From CAYXUG01 sp964468655 (GTDB taxonomy: Bacteria; Fidelibacterota; Marinisomatia; Marinisomatales; CAYXUG01), in assembly GCA_964468655.1 (NCBI GenBank), contig CAYXUG010000045.1:1-17402 (forward strand): a stretch of 17,402 nt of DNA. The letters are read 5' to 3'. Positions 1-6,854 of this stretch are shown here, in pieces. The first letter of the stretch is position 1, and every line of letters starts with the position of its first letter. A program made the translations under genes and the position numbers. The notes beneath the pieces are model-generated. The model did no database searches and was not told the origin of the DNA. It was given only the letters and a program-made list of their open reading frames with translations.

Positions 1-58
1 AAGGATGGATCTGTTGCATTCATATTATTTAGTTTTTCAGCATTGGCTACAACGTCTT

Positions 59-90
59 GCTAAACCCAGTTATTGCGTTTAGCGGGTTTA
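59..90. repeat. Nested inverted repeats upstream of recombinase (possible att site)
   Basis: GCTAAAC (59-65) is the perfect reverse complement of GTTTAGC (77-83), with an 11-nt spacer. TAAACCC (61-67) is also the perfect complement of GGGTTTA (84-90). The two hairpins use overlapping left arms, so they are mutually exclusive. Two inverted 7-bp arms about one helical turn apart, right in front of a tyrosine recombinase gene, are what a core recombination site or an operator for that gene would look like. The role is inferred; no second copy is present in the window to prove a crossover site. Confidence 0.45.
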
Positions 91-126
91 CTCTTTAATT
101 TGATACTATGTTTTAACCGCATTATT

Positions 127-972
127 ATGCAAAAAGCCGATTTATTAATTACTGCCAAACAAAAACTTCACATTCGAAATTATAGCGAACGTACTGTTGC
201 GTCTTATTTGTCTGCAGTAAATCATTTTGCGAACTGGCTCATAGAACAGAAAGTTACAAAAGTAACGGATAAAATTGTTGAAAAATATTTATATCATTTA
301 AAAAGAACAAAAAAGCGTTCAGTTTCTTCCATGAAGCTGACTGTAGCCGCCCTAAAATTTATTTTCTCCGATGTCTTAAATAAAGAGATACCATCGTCAT
401 TGGATATTCGTTTTCGAAAAGAAGAAAAAATACCGGTGGTTCTATCAGAATTAGAAGTGACACATATTTTAAATTCGGTACAAAACTTAAAACATAAAGC
501 AATTTTGATGACCATTTATTCATCGGGAATACGTTTAAATGAGTTAATTTGTCTAAAGATCAACGATGTTGATTTCGATCGAAATTTAATTATCATAAAA
601 AAGGGAAAGGGGAAAAAAGATCGTCAGTCTGTTTTATCCCAATCATTAAAATGTGTTTTACATCAATATTTAGATCGGTATTGTCCGGGAAAGTATCTAT
701 TTGAAGGACAAAAAGGTGGCAGATATAGCGCGAGTTCGGTACAATCCATTATGAAAAAAGCCGTTATAAATTCCAAAATTAAAAAACATGCAACTGTTCA
801 TACATTGCGACATAGTTTTGCAACCCATTTATTAGAGAATGGAACAGATATTCGATTTATTCAAGAATTACTTGGTCATAAAAGATTAGAGACAACCCAA
901 ATTTATACGCATATTTCAAAAGTTGCATTTGAAAGAATAAAGAGCCCACTTGATAGACTTAAACTAAAATAA
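127..972 (+). CDS. Tyrosine recombinase/integrase, XerC/XerD-like
   Basis: Site-specific DNA strand-exchange enzyme of 281 aa, counting from the ATG at 127. The frame is open back to an ATG at 73, but those 18 extra residues would run over the 59-90 inverted repeat and are not family-like, so 127 is preferred. Residues 1-85 form the SAM-like core-binding domain (...NYSERTVASYLSAV...). The catalytic domain shows R136 (SGIRLNEL), a lysine in the KGKGKKDR beta-hairpin (about 161-164), H225 and R228 (HTLRHSFATHLLENG), H251 (ELLGHKR) and the nucleophile Y260 (QIYTHIS), so it appears intact. The extra patch typical of integron IntI integrases between motifs II and III is absent, which makes it XerC/D-like although its C-terminal half resembles IntI. 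It is very AT-rich compared with genes further right and stands outside the following operon. It is probably a mobile-element or cassette integrase. Confidence 0.9.
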   Translation: MQKADLLITAKQKLHIRNYSERTVASYLSAVNHFANWLIEQKVTKVTDKIVEKYLYHLKRTKKRSVSSMKLTVAALKFIFSDVLNKEIPSSLDIRFRKEEKIPVVLSELEVTHILNSVQNLKHKAILMTIYSSGIRLNELICLKINDVDFDRNLIIIKKGKGKKDRQSVLSQSLKCVLHQYLDRYCPGKYLFEGQKGGRYSASSVQSIMKKAVINSKIKKHATVHTLRHSFATHLLENGTDIRFIQELLGHKRLETTQIYTHISKVAFERIKSPLDRLKLK

Positions 973-998
973 GTTTGTTTACAAACCTTACGAAGGTT
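973..998. repeat. Stem-loops immediately after recombinase stop
   Basis: Two small inverted repeats follow the TAA at 970-972. GTTTG-TTTA-CAAAC (973-986) has a 5-bp stem, and AACCTT-ACG-AAGGTT (984-998) has a 6-bp perfect stem with a 3-nt loop. They overlap, so only one can form at a time. There is no following T-tract, so this is not a classical Rho-independent terminator. It could still mark the end of the recombinase transcript or a recombination site. Confidence 0.35.
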
Positions 999-1073
999 GA
1001 CAATCACAGTACGGTTAAAAAAGGGAAAATTAAGGAGTACAATGAATAACATATCACTTTTGGTCATGGCGGT

Positions 1074-1286
1074 ATGGATTTTTTCATTGTACTTGCACTG
1101 ATTGGGTCTCTGAAACGAAAGGCTAAACCGCCAATTGATGTATTCGATGCCGTGAGCAAGTCGGTAATCTACCCCTTATCCGAGCAGTCCATTGCCAACA
1201 ATACCGCTTCTGTGGAAATACCTGATTTCACAAGAGGAAAATGGAAAACCAATCAACCAATTTTCGGATTGAATGACAACATTTAA
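1074..1286 (+). CDS. Small hypothetical protein, possibly frameshifted at its 5' end
   Basis: A 70-aa reading frame with a hydrophobic start (MDFFIVLALIGSLKRK) followed by a polar region. It overlaps the next gene by 14 nt, as translationally coupled genes do. It has no good ribosome binding site of its own. Instead, a clear AAGGAG (1032-1036 region) sits 5 nt before an ATG at 1042 in another frame. That frame reads MNNISLLVMAVWIFSLYLH and stops at 1099-1101. A single-base frameshift near 1085-1100 would join the two into one short protein with an N-terminal membrane segment. I do not recognise the product. It may be a real small membrane protein, a decayed gene, or just the leader of the operon. 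Confidence 0.35.
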   Translation: MDFFIVLALIGSLKRKAKPPIDVFDAVSKSVIYPLSEQSIANNTASVEIPDFTRGKWKTNQPIFGLNDNI

Positions 1287-1989
1287 TGTCCCTCCGATAG
1301 ACCCTAGCTCTCCCTGGGCATCCTGGGCAAGGCCTAATATTAAATGGTGTGAAGAAAACCTGACTACCTTCATTGCGGCGCCAGCCAATACCTGGAGTAA
1401 TTTGGCTTATATAATTTTAGGTATCTTTATTATTCTAATGGCTCGAAATGAAAAATACCGGCTCATCAAATTATTTGGTCCTGCTAATATTTTCTTAGGA
1501 TGCGCATCTTTTATTTATCACGCATCATATACATTGTTTTTTCAGTTCTTTGACCATGTCGGAATGCTAATGGTCATATTTCTTCCTCTCACCTCCATTT
1601 TTATTCGTACTGGATGGGTAAAAAAGACCAATGACTATTTTTTCATTTTGGCTGGTTTTATAGTTTTAACAATTGCCTTTCCATTGGCATTTTGGGTTCA
1701 CATTCCCTATCAGACCATCATATTTATATTAACCATACTTGTTTTCATACTGGAAGTCCCCATACGTTATTATTACCAAATTAAAACAGGTTTCCGTTAT
1801 TATTGGCTGGCATTTATTTTTCAAAGCACTGCGATCTTTTTTTCAATGTTGGATGTAAAGCAAATATGGTGTGATCCAGAAAATCATTTGATTCAGGGCC
1901 ATGCTGTCTGGCACGTATTAAGCGCTATTGGATTATTTTTCATGTTCAGGTTTCACCAGCAAGCAATTGGTAAATATTATGGTCAATAG
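1273..1989 (+). CDS. Alkaline-ceramidase-like membrane hydrolase (CREST superfamily)
   Basis: Integral membrane protein of 238 aa with about seven hydrophobic segments, matching the alkaline ceramidase (ACER/phytoceramidase) fold. The N-terminus has WCEEN (25-29) followed by PANTWSNLAYI (37-47). The catalytic set lines up with human ACER3: S79 and H83 in SFIYHAS, D94 in FFDH, and H210/H214 in HAVWH correspond to S77, H81, D92, H217 and H221, the zinc site and oxyanion residues. Of the ACER3 calcium-site residues, the WCEEN part remains, but D19 and E33 are replaced by K24 and A36. The expected reaction is hydrolysis of an amide-linked acyl chain from ceramide or a related lipid at the membrane. 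The substrate is inferred; bacterial members are largely uncharacterised. It overlaps the next gene by 11 nt and lies in the same operon as an S1P-lyase-like enzyme, which strengthens the sphingolipid reading. Confidence 0.8.
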   Translation: MTTFNVPPIDPSSPWASWARPNIKWCEENLTTFIAAPANTWSNLAYIILGIFIILMARNEKYRLIKLFGPANIFLGCASFIYHASYTLFFQFFDHVGMLMVIFLPLTSIFIRTGWVKKTNDYFFILAGFIVLTIAFPLAFWVHIPYQTIIFILTILVFILEVPIRYYYQIKTGFRYYWLAFIFQSTAIFFSMLDVKQIWCDPENHLIQGHAVWHVLSAIGLFFMFRFHQQAIGKYYGQ

Positions 1990-3127
1990 TATACTGTTTT
2001 TGCTTTTTCTGACACTTCCAGCAGGGCTAATATTTCTCTGTCAAAAAGCAAATTTCCTGAATAAGATCGGAGCAGTGGTATTGATGTACATTGTTGGAAT
2101 CCTGTTTAACGCATTGGGTTTAATTCCCAATGAGTTTGAGCCAATTCAAAATGGAATTGTAACATCGATGATACCACTTGCCATGCCCTTATTATTATTT
2201 TCCGCAGATGTGAGAGCCTGGTTTAAATTGGCCAAGATAACATTATTATCCATGTTCATTGGTATTGCTTCACTGCTTATTTTAATTTCTGCGGGACATG
2301 CACTATTTCAAAACCAAATCGTAGATATTTGGAAAGTTTCGGGAATGCTGGTGGGTGTTTATACCGGCGGCACCCCCAATATGGCAGCATTGAAAACTGC
2401 TTTGGATGTAGATGAAAATATTTTCATACTAACCCATACGTTTGATACCATTCTTTCCGGGATATATTTACTTTTCCTCATTTCAATAGGACAACGGGTA
2501 TTTTCAATATTCCTTTATCCTTTCCGTTCATCTAAAAGGCAGGGAAGTTCTTTAAAAGGTGAGGCAGAGGAAGATATGGAGCTTTACAAGGGATTGCTGA
2601 AAAAGGAAAATATGTTACCCCTTGCCGCTGCCTGCATTCTTTCCATTTTGATTTTAGCAATCAGTTTTGGAGTATCCAGCTTTTTCAGAGAAGAACAGGA
2701 AATGCTTGTGTTAATATTATGCATCACCAGTTTTGGGATTTTTATGTCTCTAATCCCCCGTGTCAATCGAATTAAATATTCTTTCCAATTGGGCATGTAT
2801 CTCATACTGGTATTCTGCTTGACAGTTGCATCCATGACTGATTTCAGCGCAATTTTCAATATTTCTCCTGCTTTGTTTTCTTATGTTTTATTGGTTATAG
2901 GGGGAACATTACTGCTGCAAATTGTCTTTTCAAAGATTGCCGGGATAGATGCAGATACCGCTATCATTACATCAACCGCTCTCATATTTTCTCCGCCATT
3001 TGTACCGGTTGTAGCCAATGCGATTCGAAACAGGGAAGTGATATTATCAGGGTTTACCATTGGAATTCTGGGATATGCTATTGGAAATTATTTGGGTATT
3101 TCAATGGCTCTTCTCCTTAAACTATGA
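1979..3127 (+). CDS. DUF819 family integral membrane protein
   Basis: About 382 aa and almost entirely hydrophobic, with roughly ten membrane segments and one charged loop in the middle (around 2520-2610). It matches the DUF819 (YjcL-like) family by overall pattern, including the conserved YTGGTPNMAALKTAL stretch. The function of the family is not established; its architecture suggests a transporter. The frame is open back to an ATG at 1928, but the ATG at 1979 begins with a proper hydrophobic N-terminus (MVNSILFLLFLTLPAG) and overlaps the ceramidase-like gene by only 11 nt, so 1979 is chosen. It sits between the ceramidase-like and S1P-lyase-like genes and so may move a substrate or product of that pathway, which is inference from position only. 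Confidence 0.75.
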   Translation: MVNSILFLLFLTLPAGLIFLCQKANFLNKIGAVVLMYIVGILFNALGLIPNEFEPIQNGIVTSMIPLAMPLLLFSADVRAWFKLAKITLLSMFIGIASLLILISAGHALFQNQIVDIWKVSGMLVGVYTGGTPNMAALKTALDVDENIFILTHTFDTILSGIYLLFLISIGQRVFSIFLYPFRSSKRQGSSLKGEAEEDMELYKGLLKKENMLPLAAACILSILILAISFGVSSFFREEQEMLVLILCITSFGIFMSLIPRVNRIKYSFQLGMYLILVFCLTVASMTDFSAIFNISPALFSYVLLVIGGTLLLQIVFSKIAGIDADTAIITSTALIFSPPFVPVVANAIRNREVILSGFTIGILGYAIGNYLGISMALLLKL

Positions 3128-3138
3128 GGAAAAAATAA

Positions 3139-4602
3139 ATGAATGATATAAATATAAAACTGCCAAAAATTGGATTATCCCGAGATCTTCTCTTGAATAA
3201 AATGAGGACTTATGCTGCAGATGATTCAGATTGGAAGAGCGGGAAAACGTGGAGCCTGGTGTATAATGTGGGCAATGACCACACAGAAATGCTAAAGGAA
3301 GCCCATTCATTGTATTTTTCAGAAAATGCACTCAATCCTCTGGCATTTAAAAGTCTTAAAAAATTTGAACATGAAATTATTCAAATGTCACTTGGATTAT
3401 TACATGGTGATGCAGAGACAGTAGGCACATTATCATCTGGCGGTTCTGAAAGTATCCTCATGGCAGTTAAGACCAGCCGTGATGCAGCCTTGAAACAAAA
3501 ACCATGGATAAAAAAACCGGAAATTATCCTTCCTGAATCTGCCCATGTTACTTTTGTAAAAGCAGCCCACTATTTTGATCTGAAAACAGTTCTTGCACCA
3601 TTGAAAGCAGATTTTACTGTGGATACGGACAAGATTGAACGTCTTATCAATAAAAATACAATTTTACTGGTCGGTTCAGCACCCCAATATCCACAGGGGA
3701 TCATTGATCCCATCGAAATAATTGGAGACATTGCTCTGAAGCATAAACTGTTTTTCCATGTAGATGCCTGCTTGGGAGGATTTCTGTTGCCATTTTTAGA
3801 AAAACTAAATTATGATATTCCAAAATTCGATTTCAGGGTAACGGGTGTAACTTCCATTTCTGCCGATCTCCATAAATATGGATATGCCGCCAAAGGGGTG
3901 TCGGTTATCCTGTATCGAAACATGGATTTACTCAAACACCAGTTTTTTATATATGAGAAATGGTCCGGCGGTTTATATGCCTCACCGGGAATGTTGGGTT
4001 CCCGACCGGGAGGTCCTATTGCTGCCGCTTGGGCAGCTATGCAGAGCCTGGGGGAAAAAGGATACTTTAAACTGGCAGCTAAGACCATGGGAGTTGCACG
4101 TGAGATGATGGAAGAAATCAACAATATTCCAGAGTTATCCGTTTTGGGGAAACCACAAATGCCTGTTTTTGTATTCGGGTCTAACTCCAGTGCTGTCAAT
4201 ATATTCGCAGTGGCCGACCAAATGGAAAAGAATGGCTGGCATATAGATCGCCAGAATAACCCTGATTGTATTCATATTATAGTGTCCCCAGCCCACAGTG
4301 ATTCCAACGCTAAATTTATAACAGATTTAAAAAACTGTATTCACTCTGTAAAAAATAATCCCAATTTTTCAACAGAGGGAAGCGCAGCTATGTATGGAAT
4401 GATGTCCGCCTTTCCTGTAGGCGGAATGGTTAAGAAAAACATCCTGAAAATGATGTGTGGAATGTACGGACCGGAAGGGAAAATACCGAATTTGAGTTCA
4501 GAGGAGGGTGAAAGTGAAAAAGATATTTCCATGCGGATCGGTAAAGGATTACTCAAAAGCATAAGCTGGCTGCAAAAATTGAAACATAAAATATTGAAAT
4601 GA
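3139..4602 (+). CDS. Sphingosine-1-phosphate lyase-like PLP enzyme
   Basis: Group II PLP-dependent decarboxylase-fold protein of 487 aa, a length similar to soluble bacterial S1P lyases. The best resemblance is to sphingosine-1-phosphate lyase. Visible blocks are GTLSSGGSESILMA (96-109, phosphate and cofactor binding), SAH (134-136, ring-stacking His), LVGSAPQYPQGIIDPIE (177-193), HVDACLGGFLLPF (207-219, D209 contacts the pyridine nitrogen), then TSISADLHKYGYAAKG (238-253), and SGGLYASPGMLGSRPGG (276-292). K246 is the Schiff-base lysine. K252, six residues later, matches the second conserved lysine of the family. No N-terminal membrane anchor is seen, unlike the eukaryotic enzyme. The expected reaction is cleavage of phosphorylated long-chain bases into a fatty aldehyde and phosphoethanolamine. 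A GAGGA ribosome binding site overlaps the preceding stop. The C-terminal 100 residues are more divergent. An alternative is decarboxylation of an amino acid, which is less likely given the motif match. Confidence 0.85.
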   Translation: MNDINIKLPKIGLSRDLLLNKMRTYAADDSDWKSGKTWSLVYNVGNDHTEMLKEAHSLYFSENALNPLAFKSLKKFEHEIIQMSLGLLHGDAETVGTLSSGGSESILMAVKTSRDAALKQKPWIKKPEIILPESAHVTFVKAAHYFDLKTVLAPLKADFTVDTDKIERLINKNTILLVGSAPQYPQGIIDPIEIIGDIALKHKLFFHVDACLGGFLLPFLEKLNYDIPKFDFRVTGVTSISADLHKYGYAAKGVSVILYRNMDLLKHQFFIYEKWSGGLYASPGMLGSRPGGPIAAAWAAMQSLGEKGYFKLAAKTMGVAREMMEEINNIPELSVLGKPQMPVFVFGSNSSAVNIFAVADQMEKNGWHIDRQNNPDCIHIIVSPAHSDSNAKFITDLKNCIHSVKNNPNFSTEGSAAMYGMMSAFPVGGMVKKNILKMMCGMYGPEGKIPNLSSEEGESEKDISMRIGKGLLKSISWLQKLKHKILK

Positions 4603-4609
4603 GAACAAT

Positions 4610-6343
4610 ATGAATTTGACACAACTAGACTGGACGATTGTAGGAGCTTATTTTCTCCTTTCTTTAGCGGTGGGAATTTGGGCTTCTAAACAAGCCGGAA
4701 AGGATACACGTTCTTTTTTTCTGGCAGGAAGGAATATGCCGTGGGGGTTGTTGGGAATCAGTATGGTTGCCACCACATTTTCTACCGATACACCCAATTT
4801 GGTAACAGACCTAGTCCGTCAGAACGGCGTTTCCGGCAACTGGGCATGGTGGGCATTTTTACTGACAGGAATGTTGACTGTTTTTGTCTATGCCAAGTTG
4901 TGGCGCCGATCTGGAGTGCTGACCGATATTGAATTCTATGAGTTGCGTTACAGCGGAAAAGCGGCGGCATTTCTCCGTGGTTTCCGTGCGCTGTATCTGG
5001 GGTTGGTATTTAATGTGTTGGTCATGGGTGCAGTGAGTTTGGCTGCCGTAAAATTTGGAGAAATCGTTCTCGGTTTTCCCGGCTGGAAGACACTTCTGAT
5101 TGCCTGTTCCATCACACTGGCTTACTCTACTTTGGGAGGCCTGAGAGCGGTTATTATTACTGACTTTGTCCAGTTTACACTGGCAATGATCGGCTCAATT
5201 TGGGGTATGCTTTACATTCTTGGGTTGGATCAAATCGGCGGACTTTCCAAAATCATCACTCACCCAAATGTTACCGGCAAACTGGCATTAATCCCTGATA
5301 TGTCTGATCCCAATGTTTGGGTACCTGTGATGCTGGTACCCTTGGCGGTGCAGTGGTGGGCGAGTTATTACCCCGGCTCTGAACCCGGCGGCGGCGGCTA
5401 TATTGCTCAGCGGATGTTTTCTGCCAAAGATGAATCTCACGCTGTGGGCGCCACATTTTTATTTAATGTAGCACACTATGCCTTGCGCCCCTGGCCGTGG
5501 ATTTTGATTGCCCTCGCTTCACTGGTTGTATTCCCGGAATTAACGGATATTCAAAAAGCATTTCCAAATCTGCCTGCCGATAAATTGGGACATGATGTGG
5601 CTTATCCTGCTATGCTCACATTACTGCCATCAGGACTTTTGGGGTTGGTAGCCGCCTCGCTTATTGCCGCTTTCATGAGTACCATGTCCACCCAGGTGAA
5701 TCTGGGCGCCAGTTATCTGGTGAATGATTTTTATCAGCGCTTTATAAGGCCGGATGCATCGGAAAAACAACTGGTGCGGGTAGGCAGAATGTTTACGGTG
5801 GTTTCCATCATTTTGGGCGCCGGGCTTGGGCTTCTTCTCACCAGCGCTGGACAGGCATTTACTTTATTATTGATGATAGGCGCCGGCACCGGAATGATCT
5901 ATATCCTTCGCTGGTTCTGGTGGCGAATTAATGCCTATACAGAAATTGTGGCTATGGTGAGTTCACTGTTAATTGCTGGCTATTTTAATTTCATCAATAC
6001 CGGTTTTGAAGGATGGCAGAAAATAGTAATTGGAGCAGTATTAACCACAATTGTCTGGATTACCGCAACCTTTATTACACCAGCAGACGATGAAGAAACA
6101 CTACGGAAATTTGTGAAAAAAGTCAATCCCGGCGGACCTGGGTGGGCAAAATATTCGGATGGTATCTCTTCTGAACCTTGGCCTGTTCCAAAAGGTATTT
6201 TATTGATGGTGTTAGGCTGTGTGGCTGTTTACGGTTTTTTATTGGGCGTCGGACAGTTGATTTATGGTAATACAAATGCAGGTGTTATTGTCTGTGGATT
6301 GGGTGGTATTGCTTCATTAGGGATTTATAAAATTTGGAAATAA
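4610..6343 (+). CDS. Sodium:solute symporter (SSS family)
   Basis: A 577-aa multispanning membrane protein with about 13 hydrophobic segments. It begins with the typical SSS first helix and loop (DWTIVGAYFLLSLAVGIWAS, then SFFLAGRNMPWGLLGISMVA, residues about 7-54). The helix 5-6 region has YSTLGGLRAVIITDFVQF. The helix 8-9 region has AAFMSTMSTQVNLGASYLVND, where the serine/threonine cluster of SSS proteins helps bind sodium. It would use the sodium gradient to import a small solute; the substrate cannot be read from the sequence. The gap to the preceding gene is 7 nt, so they are very likely cotranscribed. Its base composition is more GC-rich than the three genes upstream, which may mean it joined the operon separately. 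Confidence 0.88.
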   Translation: MNLTQLDWTIVGAYFLLSLAVGIWASKQAGKDTRSFFLAGRNMPWGLLGISMVATTFSTDTPNLVTDLVRQNGVSGNWAWWAFLLTGMLTVFVYAKLWRRSGVLTDIEFYELRYSGKAAAFLRGFRALYLGLVFNVLVMGAVSLAAVKFGEIVLGFPGWKTLLIACSITLAYSTLGGLRAVIITDFVQFTLAMIGSIWGMLYILGLDQIGGLSKIITHPNVTGKLALIPDMSDPNVWVPVMLVPLAVQWWASYYPGSEPGGGGYIAQRMFSAKDESHAVGATFLFNVAHYALRPWPWILIALASLVVFPELTDIQKAFPNLPADKLGHDVAYPAMLTLLPSGLLGLVAASLIAAFMSTMSTQVNLGASYLVNDFYQRFIRPDASEKQLVRVGRMFTVVSIILGAGLGLLLTSAGQAFTLLLMIGAGTGMIYILRWFWWRINAYTEIVAMVSSLLIAGYFNFINTGFEGWQKIVIGAVLTTIVWITATFITPADDEETLRKFVKKVNPGGPGWAKYSDGISSEPWPVPKGILLMVLGCVAVYGFLLGVGQLIYGNTNAGVIVCGLGGIASLGIYKIWK

Positions 6344-6378
6344 AGTTTGTTATTTAATTTTAAAATTTTAGGATAATT

Positions 6379-6798
6379 ATGAAAATCTATTTTGCAGGAG
6401 CCATTCGCGGTGGCAGGGATGATGCCGAAAGTTATGAGAAGATAATTAAATGTTTAACCGGATACGGAGACGTTTTGACCGAGCACGTGGGCGAAGTGAC
6501 TATGGGTAATACCGGAGAAAAAGAAGTGTCGGATAAATTCATATTTGAAAGGGATATTGAATGGCTTGGTTCTGCAGATTGTGTTGTTGCGGAAGTTACA
6601 GTACCCTCACTTGGTGTCGGTTACGAAATTGGGATTGCGGAAAAATTATCCAAGCCCGTTTTGTGCCTCTACCACCCCCAAGCCGGCAAGCGTCTATCAG
6701 CGATGATTCGTGGCAACCGGAATATTATCTGTTGTGAATATGAATCATTGGATGAAGCGGAGAAATATATAAAATCGTTTATGGAAAAATTGGGCTAA
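6379..6798 (+). CDS. DNPH1 (Rcl)-like 2'-deoxynucleoside 5'-phosphate N-hydrolase
   Basis: A 139-aa protein of the nucleoside 2-deoxyribosyltransferase fold, close in pattern to mammalian DNPH1/Rcl, which cleaves the N-glycosidic bond of deoxynucleoside 5'-monophosphates. It has YFAGAIRGGRDD (4-15), LTEHVG (33-38), RDIEWL (58-63), VAEVTVPSLGVGYEIG (70-85) and RLSAMIRGN (105-113). Compared with rat Rcl, Y4, D59, E83 (nucleophile position) and S107 (5'-phosphate contact) are kept, while Ser17 of Rcl is replaced by A8. It acts in the cytoplasm in nucleotide salvage or pool cleansing. An AGGA ribosome binding site lies 6 nt upstream. It follows the symporter by 35 nt and may be the last gene of the operon. 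Its relation to the lipid genes is unclear. Confidence 0.85.
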   Translation: MKIYFAGAIRGGRDDAESYEKIIKCLTGYGDVLTEHVGEVTMGNTGEKEVSDKFIFERDIEWLGSADCVVAEVTVPSLGVGYEIGIAEKLSKPVLCLYHPQAGKRLSAMIRGNRNIICCEYESLDEAEKYIKSFMEKLG

Positions 6799-6828
6799 AT
6801 GATAACCTGCATTTACAGCAAATCTTTT

Positions 6829-6854
6829 GGCGACAAATAGTTACCTTTGTCGCC
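6829..6854. terminator. Hairpin between convergent genes (candidate bidirectional terminator)
   Basis: GGCGACAAA (6829-6837) and TTTGTCGCC (6846-6854) form a perfect 9-bp stem with an 8-nt loop between the converging DNPH1-like and helicase genes. The helicase stop codon lies in the loop and its last codons form one arm. Neither strand has a clear T-run directly after the stem, so intrinsic termination is uncertain. It may instead protect transcript 3' ends. Confidence 0.45.

Noticed and set aside
127..972. Integron integrase IntI
   Set aside because: The C-terminal half resembles IntI, but the extra IntI-specific patch between catalytic motifs II and III is missing and no array of attC-like repeats is visible in the window.
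4610..6343. Sphingolipid or choline transporter role for the symporter
   Set aside because: The SSS family covers sugars, amino acids, vitamins and more. No substrate-specific motif can be read, so only the family is stated.
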